The notes beneath the pieces were generated by a model, which was given only the letters and a program-made list of their open reading frames with translations, was not told where the DNA came from and ran no database searches. Both the position numbers and the translations under genes were made by a program. Below are positions 27,031 through 37,521 of a stretch of DNA of 64,000 bases, piece by piece. Origin of the DNA: Sphingomonas sp. BK580 (GTDB lineage Bacteria; Pseudomonadota; Alphaproteobacteria; Sphingomonadales; Sphingomonadaceae); NCBI RefSeq assembly GCF_014194975.1, contig NZ_JACIAY010000012.1:1-64000 (forward strand). Direction: 5' to 3'. Positions within the stretch are counted from its first letter, which is position 1. Every line of letters starts with the position of its first letter.

Positions 27031-27930
27031 ATGACCACCGCCGCTCCCCTCCTGCCCCCGGCCGACTGGCGCGACTTCCTCGCGCTGACCAAGCCGCGCG
27101 TGATGACGCTCGTCGTGTTCACCGGCCTGTGCGGCATGCTCGCGGCGCCGGTCGCGGTCGATCCGGTGCTGGGCTTCACCGCGATCCTGTGCATCGCGCT
27201 CGGCGCGGGCGCGGCGGGGGCGCTCAACCAATGGTATGAGGCCGATCTTGACGCGGTGATGAAGCGCACCGCGGCGCGCCCGCTGCCGGCGGGGCGGATG
27301 GAGCGCCAGTCGGCGCTGCACTTCGGCGTCGGGCTCGGCGCCTTCTCGGTGATCCTGATGGGGCTGGCGGTGAACCTCGCCGCCGCGGCGATCCTGACCG
27401 TCTCGATCCTGTTCTACGTGCTGATCTACACCGTCTGGCTGAAGCGTCGCACGCCGCAGAACATCGTGATCGGCGGCGCCGCGGGCGCCTTCCCGCCGCT
27501 GATCGGCTGGGCCGCGGCGACCGGCGAGGTGGCGCTGCTGCCGCTGCTGCTGTTCGCGCTCGTCTTCCTGTGGACCCCGCCGCACTTCTGGGCGCTCGCG
27601 CTGTTCGTGAAGACCGATTACGCCAACGCGGGCGTGCCGATGCTGCCCGTGGTGGCGGGCGAGCGCGTCACGCGACGCCAGATCGGGCTCTACACCATCC
27701 CGATGGCGCTGGTGGCGCTGGCGCCCTGGCCGCTCGGGCTGGCCGGGCCCGTCTACGGCGTGGTGGCGACCGCGATGACCGCGGTGTTCGCGCTGCTCGC
27801 CGCGCTGGTCGCCGCCGGGCGGACCAGCGCGGCGAAGCCGATGCGCCACGAGAAGCAGCTGTTCGGCTTCTCGATCCTGTACCTGTTCGTCGTGTTCGGA
27901 GCGCTCGTGGTGGATCGGTGGGTGGCATGA
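27031..27930 (+). CDS. ctaB: heme O synthase (protoheme IX farnesyltransferase)
   Basis: A 299-residue polytopic UbiA-family prenyltransferase that adds farnesyl to heme B to give heme O for cytochrome oxidases. The first aspartate-rich motif NQWYEADLDAVMKRT is at residues 66-80, with TAARPLPAGRM after it; the second region (KTDYANAGVPMLP) is near 193-205. Nine hydrophobic segments fit the family. The stop overlaps the next start (ATGA). First gene of the ctaB-45 aa-ctaG-ctaE-DUF983-SURF1 block. Confidence 0.95.
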   Translation: MTTAAPLLPPADWRDFLALTKPRVMTLVVFTGLCGMLAAPVAVDPVLGFTAILCIALGAGAAGALNQWYEADLDAVMKRTAARPLPAGRMERQSALHFGVGLGAFSVILMGLAVNLAAAAILTVSILFYVLIYTVWLKRRTPQNIVIGGAAGAFPPLIGWAAATGEVALLPLLLFALVFLWTPPHFWALALFVKTDYANAGVPMLPVVAGERVTRRQIGLYTIPMALVALAPWPLGLAGPVYGVVATAMTAVFALLAALVAAGRTSAAKPMRHEKQLFGFSILYLFVVFGALVVDRWVA

Positions 27931-28064
27931 CGCCGGAGGAACAGGAACTCGTCCAGAAGCGGCAGAAGGCGCGCGCGATCGTCGTGGCGCTGCTGCTCGC
28001 CGCCTTCGTGGTGCTGATCTTCTTCATCACCATCGCCAAGATCCACCAGGGCATGGGGCATTGA
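27927..28064 (+). CDS. 45-aa cytochrome oxidase assembly-cluster membrane protein
   Basis: A 45-residue protein with one membrane helix (about 17-36) after a charged N-terminus (TPEEQELVQKRQKARA). It is coupled to ctaB by an ATGA overlap and precedes ctaG by 2 bases. Small genes in this position are common between ctaB and ctaG in alphaproteobacteria (sometimes called coxF); a role in oxidase assembly or stability is inferred from place only. Confidence 0.8.
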   Translation: MTPEEQELVQKRQKARAIVVALLLAAFVVLIFFITIAKIHQGMGH

Positions 28065-28066
28065 GC

Positions 28067-28621
28067 ATGCCGCGGTCGTTCCTGGGGCTCACGCGCACCG
28101 GCCGCACCGCGCTGCTGGCGGTGCTGGGCATCTGCTTCATGACCGGGCTCGCCTTCGCCAGCGTGCCGCTCTATCGATTGTTCTGCCAGGCGACCGGGCT
28201 CAACGGCACCACCGGCCGCGCCGAGCGCGCGCCCGGCGGGGTGCACCGCTCGATCACGATCGCCTTCGACGCCAACACCAGCCCCAAGCTGCCGTGGCGC
28301 TTCCAGCCCGAGCGCGAGCAGGAGGTGGTGGAGATCGGCGCGCGCGACATGGCCTTCTTCGCCGCCACCAGCCGCGCCGCGCAGGAGACCACGGGCACCG
28401 CGACCTACAACGTCACCCCCGCGATCGCGGGCAAGTATTTCACCAAGATCCAGTGCTTCTGCTTCACGCAGCAGACGCTCAAGGCGGGCGAGTCGCAGCG
28501 CATGCCGGTGATCTTCTACGTCGATCCCGCGATCCTCACCGATCCGGACACCAGGGACGTGCAGACGATCACGCTCTCCTACACATTTTACCCGGTGGAT
28601 TCCGCCGGACGAGCCGGCTAG
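28067..28621 (+). CDS. ctaG: cytochrome c oxidase assembly protein CtaG/Cox11
   Basis: A 184-residue copper chaperone that delivers Cu to the CuB site of aa3-type oxidases. An N-terminal membrane helix (about 14-33) is followed by the periplasmic domain. Copper-binding cysteines: C40 near the membrane and the CFC pair C130-x-C132 in KIQCFCFTQQ. Length matches alphaproteobacterial CtaG. The ATG has GAGC upstream; a TTG two codons earlier is less likely. Confidence 0.95.
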   Translation: MPRSFLGLTRTGRTALLAVLGICFMTGLAFASVPLYRLFCQATGLNGTTGRAERAPGGVHRSITIAFDANTSPKLPWRFQPEREQEVVEIGARDMAFFAATSRAAQETTGTATYNVTPAIAGKYFTKIQCFCFTQQTLKAGESQRMPVIFYVDPAILTDPDTRDVQTITLSYTFYPVDSAGRAG

Positions 28622-28656
28622 ACGAGAGCCGATAAGCGTAACGGGGAGAGCCGCGC

Positions 28657-29568
28657 ATGGCGGGTGCCAAGAACCACGAGTACCACATCCTGCCGCCCAG
28701 CCCGTGGCCGCTGCTCAGCTCGATGGCGGCGCTGGTGCTGGCGACCGGTGGCATCATGTACATGCACCAGGCGGCCGCGGGCGGCTGGGTCTTCCTGATC
28801 GGCCTCGCCGCGGTGCTGTTCTGCATGTACGGCTGGTGGCACCAGGTGATCCGCGAGGCGCATGCCGGCGACCACACGCCGGTGGTGCAGCTCCATTTCC
28901 GCTACGGCATGATCCTGTTCATCGCCTCCGAGGTGATGTTCTTCGTCGGCTGGTTCTGGGCCTTCTTCGACTTCTCCCTGTTCCCGACCGCGATGTCCTT
29001 CGTCGACGGCCAGGTCGAGCGCGCCACCGAGGGAGCGGCGGCGATCGCGGCGCAATGGCCCCCCAAGGGGCTGGAGGTCATCGATCCCTTCGCCTTCCCG
29101 CTGCTCAACACGCTGATCCTGCTGTGCTCGGGCACCACCATCACCTGGGCGCATCACGCGCTGATCCATGACCAGCGCGGCGGCGAGAAGCGCGGCTTCT
29201 GGGGTCTGCTGGGCGTGGGCGACCGCGACGGCGTGCTCAAGGGACTGTGGGTGACGGTGGCGCTGGGCGTGCTGTTCAGCAGCATTCAGGCCTATGAGTA
29301 CATGCACGCGCCCTTCCCGTTCAAGGGCATCAACTACGGCGCCGCCTTCTTCATGGCGACCGGCTTCCACGGCTTCCACGTGCTGGTCGGCACGATCTTC
29401 CTGATCGTCAACCTGATCCGCGCGTACAACGGCGCCTTCACGCCGCGGCAGCACTTCGGCTTCGAGGCGGCGGCCTGGTACTGGCATTTCGTCGACGTGG
29501 TGTGGCTGTTCCTGTTCGTCACCATCTACGTCTGGGGTGGCTGGGGCGCGCCGGTCCACGCGGGCTGA
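28657..29568 (+). CDS. ctaE: cytochrome c oxidase subunit III
   Basis: A 303-residue integral membrane subunit of the aa3-type terminal oxidase with seven helices. The N-terminal AGAKNHEYHILPPSPWPL block, the glutamate-containing region SEVMFFVGWFWAFFDFSL, and the C-terminal WYWHFVDVVWLFLFVTIYVWG are all family signatures. Subunits I and II are not in this window. It sits between ctaG and DUF983 in one transcription direction. Confidence 0.97.
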   Translation: MAGAKNHEYHILPPSPWPLLSSMAALVLATGGIMYMHQAAAGGWVFLIGLAAVLFCMYGWWHQVIREAHAGDHTPVVQLHFRYGMILFIASEVMFFVGWFWAFFDFSLFPTAMSFVDGQVERATEGAAAIAAQWPPKGLEVIDPFAFPLLNTLILLCSGTTITWAHHALIHDQRGGEKRGFWGLLGVGDRDGVLKGLWVTVALGVLFSSIQAYEYMHAPFPFKGINYGAAFFMATGFHGFHVLVGTIFLIVNLIRAYNGAFTPRQHFGFEAAAWYWHFVDVVWLFLFVTIYVWGGWGAPVHAG

Positions 29569-29573
29569 GGCGC

Positions 29574-29948
29574 ATGTCGGGCGACGAGCGGATCGCGCCG
29601 CGACCGCTCGACGTCGGGCTGAGGGGATTGTGCCCGCGCTGCGGCGCGCCGACGTTGTTCGCCGGGCTGTTGCGCTTCGCCGAGCGGTGCGGCGTTTGCG
29701 GGCTTCGCCTCGCCGACTTCAACGTCGGTGACGGCCCGGCCGCTTTCCTCACCCTGATCTGGGGCACGATCGTGGTCGCGCTGGCGATCGCGCTCGAGCT
29801 CTCGCTGGCGCCACCCTGGTGGGTCCATGCCCTGCTCTGGGTGCCGCTGACGCTCGCGGGCGTGATCGCCTCGCTGCGGCTGGCGAAGGGCTGGCTGATC
29901 GCGGCCGAGTATCGCAACGCCGCGCGCGAGGGGCGGGTGGCGGAATGA
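29574..29948 (+). CDS. DUF983-family membrane protein
   Basis: A 124-residue protein with an N-terminal zinc-ribbon-like pair of motifs, CPRC (residues 21-24) and CGVCGL (about 38-43), followed by two membrane helices. DUF983 proteins follow cytochrome oxidase genes across alphaproteobacteria. Function unknown; position suggests a role in oxidase biogenesis. Its stop overlaps the SURF1 start (ATGA). Confidence 0.9.
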   Translation: MSGDERIAPRPLDVGLRGLCPRCGAPTLFAGLLRFAERCGVCGLRLADFNVGDGPAAFLTLIWGTIVVALAIALELSLAPPWWVHALLWVPLTLAGVIASLRLAKGWLIAAEYRNAAREGRVAE

Positions 29949-30559
29949 GGCGCGTGCCGGTCGTGCCCACGCTGCTGGTCGCGCTCGCCGCGGCGGCGAT
30001 GGTGGCGCTGGGGCTGTGGCAGCTGCTCGAGCGCAGGCCGCAGAAGGAGGCGCTGCTGGCGCAGCTCGCCGCCAACCCGAGCAAGCCGGCGGTCGCCTTC
30101 CCGCGCTTCCCCGACGAGACGCTGTTGTTCCGCCGTGCGAGCGCCTTCTGCCTCGAGCCCGTCGCGTTCGAGCGCGCGGGGGCGGGCGCGGCGGGGTTCC
30201 GCGTCATCGCGGTCTGCCGCACCGGGGCGGAGGGGCCGGGGCTGCGCGTCCAGATCGGCACGACGCGCGACGTCAAAGCGTCGCCGACGTGGCGCGGCGG
30301 GAGCGTCAGCGGCTGGATCGCGCACGCACCCGACGCGCGCCCGCTGATCGCGACGGTGATGGCGCCGCGCGCGCGCGAGCTGATGCTGGTGAGCGACCGG
30401 CCCGCGCCGGGGCTGGCGGCGAACGCGCCGCCGGACCCGGCGAGCGTGCCCAACAACCACCTCGCCTATGCCGTGCAATGGTTCCTGTTCGCCGGCGTCG
30501 CGCTCGTGGTCTACGTCGTCGCGCTGCGGCGGCGCGGCGAGGGGCGGCCGGACCGCTGA
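29945..30559 (+). CDS. SURF1-family cytochrome oxidase assembly protein
   Basis: A 204-residue Shy1/SURF1-type protein that helps place heme a in subunit I. Helix one (about 7-24, with GLWQLLER after it) and a C-terminal helix (AVQWFLFAGVALVVYVVALRR) flank a periplasmic beta domain; N-N-H-L-A-Y-A-V-Q-W is the conserved SURF1 end block. It is shorter than many SURF1 proteins. ATGA-coupled to DUF983 and the last gene of the block. Confidence 0.9.
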   Translation: MRRVPVVPTLLVALAAAAMVALGLWQLLERRPQKEALLAQLAANPSKPAVAFPRFPDETLLFRRASAFCLEPVAFERAGAGAAGFRVIAVCRTGAEGPGLRVQIGTTRDVKASPTWRGGSVSGWIAHAPDARPLIATVMAPRARELMLVSDRPAPGLAANAPPDPASVPNNHLAYAVQWFLFAGVALVVYVVALRRRGEGRPDR

Positions 30560-30789
30560 GATCCGGCCGACGTGGTGAGCGGCGGGCCGCCGGGCGCGGC
30601 GCGGCGGTGACGCGGACTTCCCGGCAAGCGCAGCGGCGGCGGACCGCCCTTCTTCCAGCCCGCGGTCGTCGCGGGAGTGACGTTCGCCGCCCGTCGCCTC
30701 GCTGCGGGGCCAGCCGGCGCGCGCCACGACCGTCCCCGCCGCGCCGACGCGGCACGTCCCTCCTCCTCGGCAGGAGCGGAGCCCAACCC

Positions 30790-31242
30790 TCAGCCGCGCA
30801 GCGCGGCGGGGACGATGCCGCCGTTCTGCTCGAGCGCGCGCATCACCGCGCGGTGGAGCCAGATGTTCATCTCGGCCGAGCCGTCGAGCGGGCCGCTATA
30901 GCCGAGCTCGGTGGCGAGCTCCTTGCGGTTGGACAGGCTCGAGTCGATGTCGAGCAGCTTCATCAGGTCGACGATCGAGGTGCGCCAGTGGAGGTCGGGG
31001 TTGCCCTTCGCCTGCGCGGTGGCGGTGAGCACCTGCTCGACGTCGACCGGCGCCGCGGGCGTAGCGGGCGCGGCGGGCGCGGCTGGGGCCGCGGGCGCGC
31101 CGCTCGCAGCCGGGGTCGCGGGGGTCGCCGGGGCGGCGGGCGGCGCGGCGTCGGCGGGGGCGTCGCGGTGGCCGCCGAACTGGCCGCCGAGCGGGCCTTT
31201 GTCGCCGAAGATCGCCGTCTTGATCGCGCCGAAGATGCTCAT
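30790..31242 (-). CDS. DUF3597 protein (internal start of the longer frame)
   Basis: A 150-residue DUF3597 protein as it occurs alone in other sphingomonads: an N-terminal FGAIKTAIFGDKG segment, an Ala/Pro-rich linker, then the domain with VDVEQVLTATAQAKGNPDLH, WRTSIVDLMKLLDIDSSLSN and MNIWLHRAVMRALEQNG. A GGGAGACAGCGAC leader precedes its ATG, so it is probably made separately even though the upstream frame is open into it. The domain resembles peptidoglycan-associated small proteins, but its function is unknown. Confidence 0.8.
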   Translation of the reverse strand: MSIFGAIKTAIFGDKGPLGGQFGGHRDAPADAAPPAAPATPATPAASGAPAAPAAPAAPATPAAPVDVEQVLTATAQAKGNPDLHWRTSIVDLMKLLDIDSSLSNRKELATELGYSGPLDGSAEMNIWLHRAVMRALEQNGGIVPAALRG

Positions 31243-32703
31243 GTCGCTGTCTCCCATCAGATCCGAATCGTCCTCGGCAACGTCACGTCGGCGCGAAGGT
31301 TCACCCGTGCACTCGATCACCAGCGCGGCGGTGTCGTCCCAATTGTCCGCCTCGCCCCACAGCGCCCAGGCGCTCTGCTCGAGCGGCGTCTGCGGCGTGC
31401 GCGTGGCGACGCGCAGGCGACGCATCAGCTCGATGCTGGCCGGGCCGAGCGGTGTCTCGCCGCGGCGCGCGTCCCACGCGCCCGCCGCCTGCTCGGCATG
31501 GGTGCTGCGTGCGGTCGGCGGCGCGGGCACGCGCGCGCGCGCCGCGGCGGCGGTGAACCATTCGTCGCGCGCCTCGATCAGCGAGTCCCACTCGTCGTCG
31601 TCGAGGCGGTCCGGCCCCGGACCCATCACGCGCGCCTCCGCGGGAGTGAGCGCGCGCGCATAGCCGCGCTCGCCGGGCAGGCCCTGCTCGGCGCCGTGGA
31701 AGCCGTAAGGCGGCGGGAAGTGCGTGCGCCAGTCGCGCGCGTCGGTGTCCCACCACACGGCCGAATGTTGCGAATGTTGAGCCTCCGGCGCGCTCGCGTC
31801 GGCGATCGGAGCGGCCGGGGGCGGGGCGAGCACCACCAGCCCCGCCGCCTCGGCGCGCGCCCATTGCGCCGCGCTCCACTGGTGGCGCGCCGCGGCGTCG
31901 AGGTCGGCGACGTCGACCTCCTCGGCGCGCGCGGCGGCGACGCGCTGGAACCGGTCCGCCGCGGCGAGCGCGAGGATCGGCGCGAGCTCGCGCGCGAGCG
32001 CGTCGGCGGCGGCGGGATCGGGTGAGGCGGCGGCCGCGCCGCCGCCGGTCGCGTCGCCGCCCGCCGCGGCCCCGTCGGGTGCGGCGGGGTCGGCGGGTGC
32101 GGCGCCGCCGAGCAGATCGCGCAGCGCGCCGCTGCGCCGCGCCAGGAACAGCCCGGCGCGCGCGGCGCTGCCCTCGGCCGCGACGCAGTCGAGAAAGGCG
32201 TCGAACTCCTGCGCGACCAGCCGCGCCGCCTGCGCGTCCGCCGCGGGGGCGGACTCGACCTGACGGTCGAGCCGGTGGAGGAGCCCGAGCGCGAGCCGGT
32301 TGTCGTGGCGGTGACGCGTGACGGTGCTGCCGTCGGCGCGGACGTGGGTCTCGGTCTGGCCCTCGAGCGCGCGCACCATCAGCGTCTCGGCGACGGCCTC
32401 GCGCGCGATCAGGGTGGCGGCGCGCCAGCCGAGCGCGAAGGCGCTGCCCTTGGCCGAGCGGCGGAAGGCGAAGGCCGAGGTGGCGGAGAGCCCGACGCGC
32501 GCGGCGGCGCGCTCGACGCTGTCACCCTCGGCGATCGCCTCGAGGAAGGCGCGCTGGCGCTCGGCGGACCAGCCGTCAGCGCGGCGCGATGACGTGAGCG
32601 GGGTGACGAGCGGATCGGTGTGCGGATCGGTGGCGGGGGCGGGAGGCGTGTCGGCCCGGCGGGCGGGGTCGGTGATGCCTTCCATCGGGGTCATGACGGT
32701 CAT
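30790..32703 (-). CDS. HTH (terminase-small-subunit-like) protein in frame with DUF3597 domain
   Basis: A 637-residue open reading frame in two parts. Residues 35-140 hold a helix-turn-helix of the kind seen in phage terminase small subunits (AFLEAIAEGDSVERAAARVG, then FRRSAKGSAFALGWRAA), a family common in sphingomonads with no fixed function. An Ala-rich middle follows, including a QHSQHS stretch encoded by a repeat. The last 150 residues, from MSIFGAIKTAIFGDK on, are a complete DUF3597 domain, which normally stands alone. No stop separates the two parts, yet a GGGAG ribosome-binding site precedes the internal ATG. Either a fusion or a lost stop. The start at MTVMTPMEG is uncertain. Confidence 0.6.
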   Translation of the reverse strand: MTVMTPMEGITDPARRADTPPAPATDPHTDPLVTPLTSSRRADGWSAERQRAFLEAIAEGDSVERAAARVGLSATSAFAFRRSAKGSAFALGWRAATLIAREAVAETLMVRALEGQTETHVRADGSTVTRHRHDNRLALGLLHRLDRQVESAPAADAQAARLVAQEFDAFLDCVAAEGSAARAGLFLARRSGALRDLLGGAAPADPAAPDGAAAGGDATGGGAAAASPDPAAADALARELAPILALAAADRFQRVAAARAEEVDVADLDAAARHQWSAAQWARAEAAGLVVLAPPPAAPIADASAPEAQHSQHSAVWWDTDARDWRTHFPPPYGFHGAEQGLPGERGYARALTPAEARVMGPGPDRLDDDEWDSLIEARDEWFTAAAARARVPAPPTARSTHAEQAAGAWDARRGETPLGPASIELMRRLRVATRTPQTPLEQSAWALWGEADNWDDTAALVIECTGEPSRRRDVAEDDSDLMGDSDMSIFGAIKTAIFGDKGPLGGQFGGHRDAPADAAPPAAPATPATPAASGAPAAPAAPAAPATPAAPVDVEQVLTATAQAKGNPDLHWRTSIVDLMKLLDIDSSLSNRKELATELGYSGPLDGSAEMNIWLHRAVMRALEQNGGIVPAALRG

Positions 32704-32824
32704 GGGCGCGGCTCGCTGCGGCTGGGGAAGGCGGCGAGGGTGCGCGGTGTTGGACAGTGTAGGACAGGGGGCGCCGCATCGGGTCGTCGAAAGACGCGCA
32801 GGGGGCTTGTCGCGGATTGTGTAG

Positions 32825-32837
32825 CTACATAATGTAG
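32825..32837. promoter_or_regulatory. inverted repeat CTACAT-A-ATGTAG at the brnT start
   Basis: A perfect 6+1+6 inverted repeat ending three bases before the brnT ATG, preceded by a second small palindrome, GTAGCTAC (32821-32828). It overlaps a -10-like CATAAT (32828-32833) with TTGTCG at 32807-32812 as a poor -35. BrnA antitoxins repress their own operon, so this is the likeliest operator. The closeness to ATG leaves no room for a ribosome-binding site, so a leaderless transcript is possible. Confidence 0.6.
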
Positions 32838-32839
32838 GG

Positions 32840-33112
32840 ATGGAGATCAGCTTCGATCCGGAGAAGCGCGCCGCCACGCTGAGGGAACGCGGGCTCGATT
32901 TCGCCGACGCCGCCAGGGTGTTCGATGCGCCGAAATTCGAGTTCGAAGACGACCGCTTCGATTATCCGGAGGTGCGGTGGTCGACGATCGGGCTGCTGGA
33001 TGACCGAATGGTCGTGGTGATCTGGACCGAGGCCGAGAGCGGCCGTCGTGTCCTGTCGATGAGGAAGGCCAATGAGCGAGAACAAGCACGATACCGCGGC
33101 AAGCTCGCTTGA
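32840..33112 (+). CDS. brnT: BrnT-family toxin (RNase)
   Basis: A 90-residue toxin of the BrnT family, with a RelE-like fold, that cleaves RNA and stops growth until bound by BrnA. The conserved N-terminal block SFDPEKRAATLRERGLDFADA and the C-terminal VLSMRKANEREQARY fit the family; R75, K76 and E79/E81 sit where catalytic basic and acidic residues occur. The antitoxin gene overlaps its 3' end by 41 bases, as in many brnTA operons where toxin comes first. It lies divergent from the HTH/DUF3597 gene. Confidence 0.93.
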   Translation: MEISFDPEKRAATLRERGLDFADAARVFDAPKFEFEDDRFDYPEVRWSTIGLLDDRMVVVIWTEAESGRRVLSMRKANEREQARYRGKLA

Positions 33113-33371
33113 TCCTGCGGATGACGCGCCGGAGTGGACGGACGAGCTGTTCGAGATCGCCGAGTTCTCGATCGGCGGCAAGGTCATCCGCCCCGCGACG
33201 GGCTATCTCGGTCCGAACGGCGTGGTGCGCGGCCGCCCGCCGCAGCGCGCGCGCGCCAAGCAGCAGGTGACGCTGCGGCTCGACCCCGACGTGGTCGAGC
33301 GCTTCCGCGCCGACGGGCCGGGGTGGCAGGGGCGGATCAACGACGCGTTGCGGAAGGCGGCGGGGCTGTGA
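33072..33371 (+). CDS. brnA: BrnA-family antitoxin
   Basis: A 99-residue antitoxin. The C-terminal ribbon-helix-helix DNA-binding part KQQVTLRLDPDVVERFRADG (from about residue 63) plus GWQGRINDALRKAAG is the BrnA signature; the N-terminal half is the toxin-binding arm. It neutralises BrnT and represses the operon. Overlap with brnT ensures coupled synthesis. Confidence 0.93.
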   Translation: MSENKHDTAASSLDPADDAPEWTDELFEIAEFSIGGKVIRPATGYLGPNGVVRGRPPQRARAKQQVTLRLDPDVVERFRADGPGWQGRINDALRKAAGL

Positions 33372-33435
33372 TGTCGAACTGCAGCGTCCGCTCGGCCGAC
33401 CCGTCGTTCGGCAGAATAGTGCGTGCGCGGGGCTG

Positions 33436-33918
33436 ATGGTGGGAGAGCTGAGATGCTACGAGATCTTTGCCGACTATTTTCAATTCTATCTTTGGGACGG
33501 GCGCTATCATCCCGACGATCTCGGCGTCTTCACCGACGAGGAATGCGCGCGGCACGTCAAGGTCGCTCCACACGCGCTCGTCATCATGCCGGTCCGTAAC
33601 ATGACCGTGCCGGTCGTACTCGACCTGCGCGACGCGGCGCCCGCCGATCCCAATCTGACCGAGTGGGATCATGTGGTCGACGTCAGCTTAACACTGCCGT
33701 CGGGCGAACTGGAGCTGGAAGCTTGGCAGGAGGAGCCGATTGACCGGATCTCGGTTGCGCCAGGCAGCTATCGTGTCCGGGTCTGCCTGGGCGGGCTCGA
33801 CACGCTGAGCGAGGATGGATTGGAGGGTGACGACCACTATCGGCTGACGCTCTGGCCCGCCCCGGAGGCGCCGCTGACGGCGTGGAAACAGTATGTACCG
33901 TCGCCGGGGCGACCGTGA
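33436..33918 (+). CDS. hypothetical 160-aa protein behind brnTA
   Basis: A 160-residue, acidic, probably beta-rich cytoplasmic protein without signal peptide or membrane segment. Recognisable phrases are YEIFADYFQFYLWDGRYHPD, TEWDHVVDVSLTLPSGELEL and SVAPGSYRVRVCLGGLDTLS. This pattern resembles small immunity or ComJ-type proteins, but I cannot assign it. It begins 64 bases after brnA in the same direction and has lower GC than its neighbours, so it may belong to the same acquired segment. ATG follows GTGCGCGGGGCTG without a strong ribosome-binding site; start uncertain. Confidence 0.7.
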   Translation: MVGELRCYEIFADYFQFYLWDGRYHPDDLGVFTDEECARHVKVAPHALVIMPVRNMTVPVVLDLRDAAPADPNLTEWDHVVDVSLTLPSGELELEAWQEEPIDRISVAPGSYRVRVCLGGLDTLSEDGLEGDDHYRLTLWPAPEAPLTAWKQYVPSPGRP

Positions 33919-34477
33919 CCGCGGCGACGCGCCACGGCGTGGTCCCCGTCGAGCGTGCCGTCGCCTGCGGTGGCGTGGTCTGGCCGGTCGCGCAGAGCTA
34001 GATCTTCCGCTACGCCGATCGACGATCGCCCGGACCAGCGCCATGACTTCTTCATGCGGGCTGCCCGGCTCGGTAGCGGCCGGTGCCTTCTCGACCTTGG
34101 TGCGGAACCGCGCGTCATAGGTGGGCGCCTCGTCGACGACGCGGCGTCAGGGACGATCGGTAGCTTCGCGCCATCATATTAGACGGCGACGATGCGCGGA
34201 AGCGCGCTCACCGTGCTGCCTTCGCGCGTTGCTCTAGAGGGTCGACCCCGATCGGTTCGCTTGGCGAACGGCGGCTCACGCGCGCTGGCCGATCGCCTGT
34301 CGTCGCACGGTAAGAAGGGAGACGACATCGTCGTGGCCGATCACGCGACCCTGCGGGTCGGGGCGGTGTCGGACATCGAGGTCTGCGACGCTATGACCCT
34401 CTCCAGTCTCGTGATCGACACGCTTTCCAGCCATGCGAGCAGCCTCAGCGCGCGCAGCAGTTTGGCGCGGTGCGGCG
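33919..34477. other. 560-base stretch with a decayed antitoxin and no intact gene
   Basis: No intact gene is seen between the 160-aa protein and the uvrA stop. The minus strand carries a broken antitoxin remnant at 33997-34177. From 34180 to 34477 both strands have only short or implausible frames. GC and codon pattern are irregular, as in degraded insert DNA. Confidence 0.5.
33997..34177 (-). pseudogene. decayed 'stability determinant'-type antitoxin
   Basis: Read on the minus strand, ATGATGGCG (34177) is followed, in a second frame, by AKLPIVPDAASSTRR and, in a third frame from about 34122, by TYDARFRTKVEKAP...PHEEVMALVRAIVD. Intact antitoxins of this group carry a similar order: an N-terminal KLxPIV block, then YDxWFRAKV and PHDEVMAxxxAII. 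The pieces are in the right order but need two frameshifts to join, and no toxin gene is adjacent. A relic of a second toxin-antitoxin system beside the intact brnTA is the simplest reading. Confidence 0.45.
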
Positions 34478-37399
<2,922 letters not shown>

Positions 37400-37409
37400 G
37401 CGTTCGTCT

Positions 37410-37424
37410 GTTCCAGATTTGTTC
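37410..37424 (-). promoter_or_regulatory. LexA (SOS) box of uvrA
   Basis: GTTCCAGATTTGTTC is an exact GTTC-N7-GTTC direct repeat, the LexA site of alphaproteobacteria. It lies 11 bases before the uvrA start codon, where bound LexA would block transcription of uvrA; it could also touch the divergent TonB-like gene. Confidence 0.8.
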
Positions 37425-37521
37425 GGGCAGGTCCAGCGCGGGGCGCTTGCCCGCGCGATGTGGGACGCTAGGCTGCGGGCGACAAGGCGCACACGGGCAC
37501 GCGCCGGCACGGGAGCAAGCG

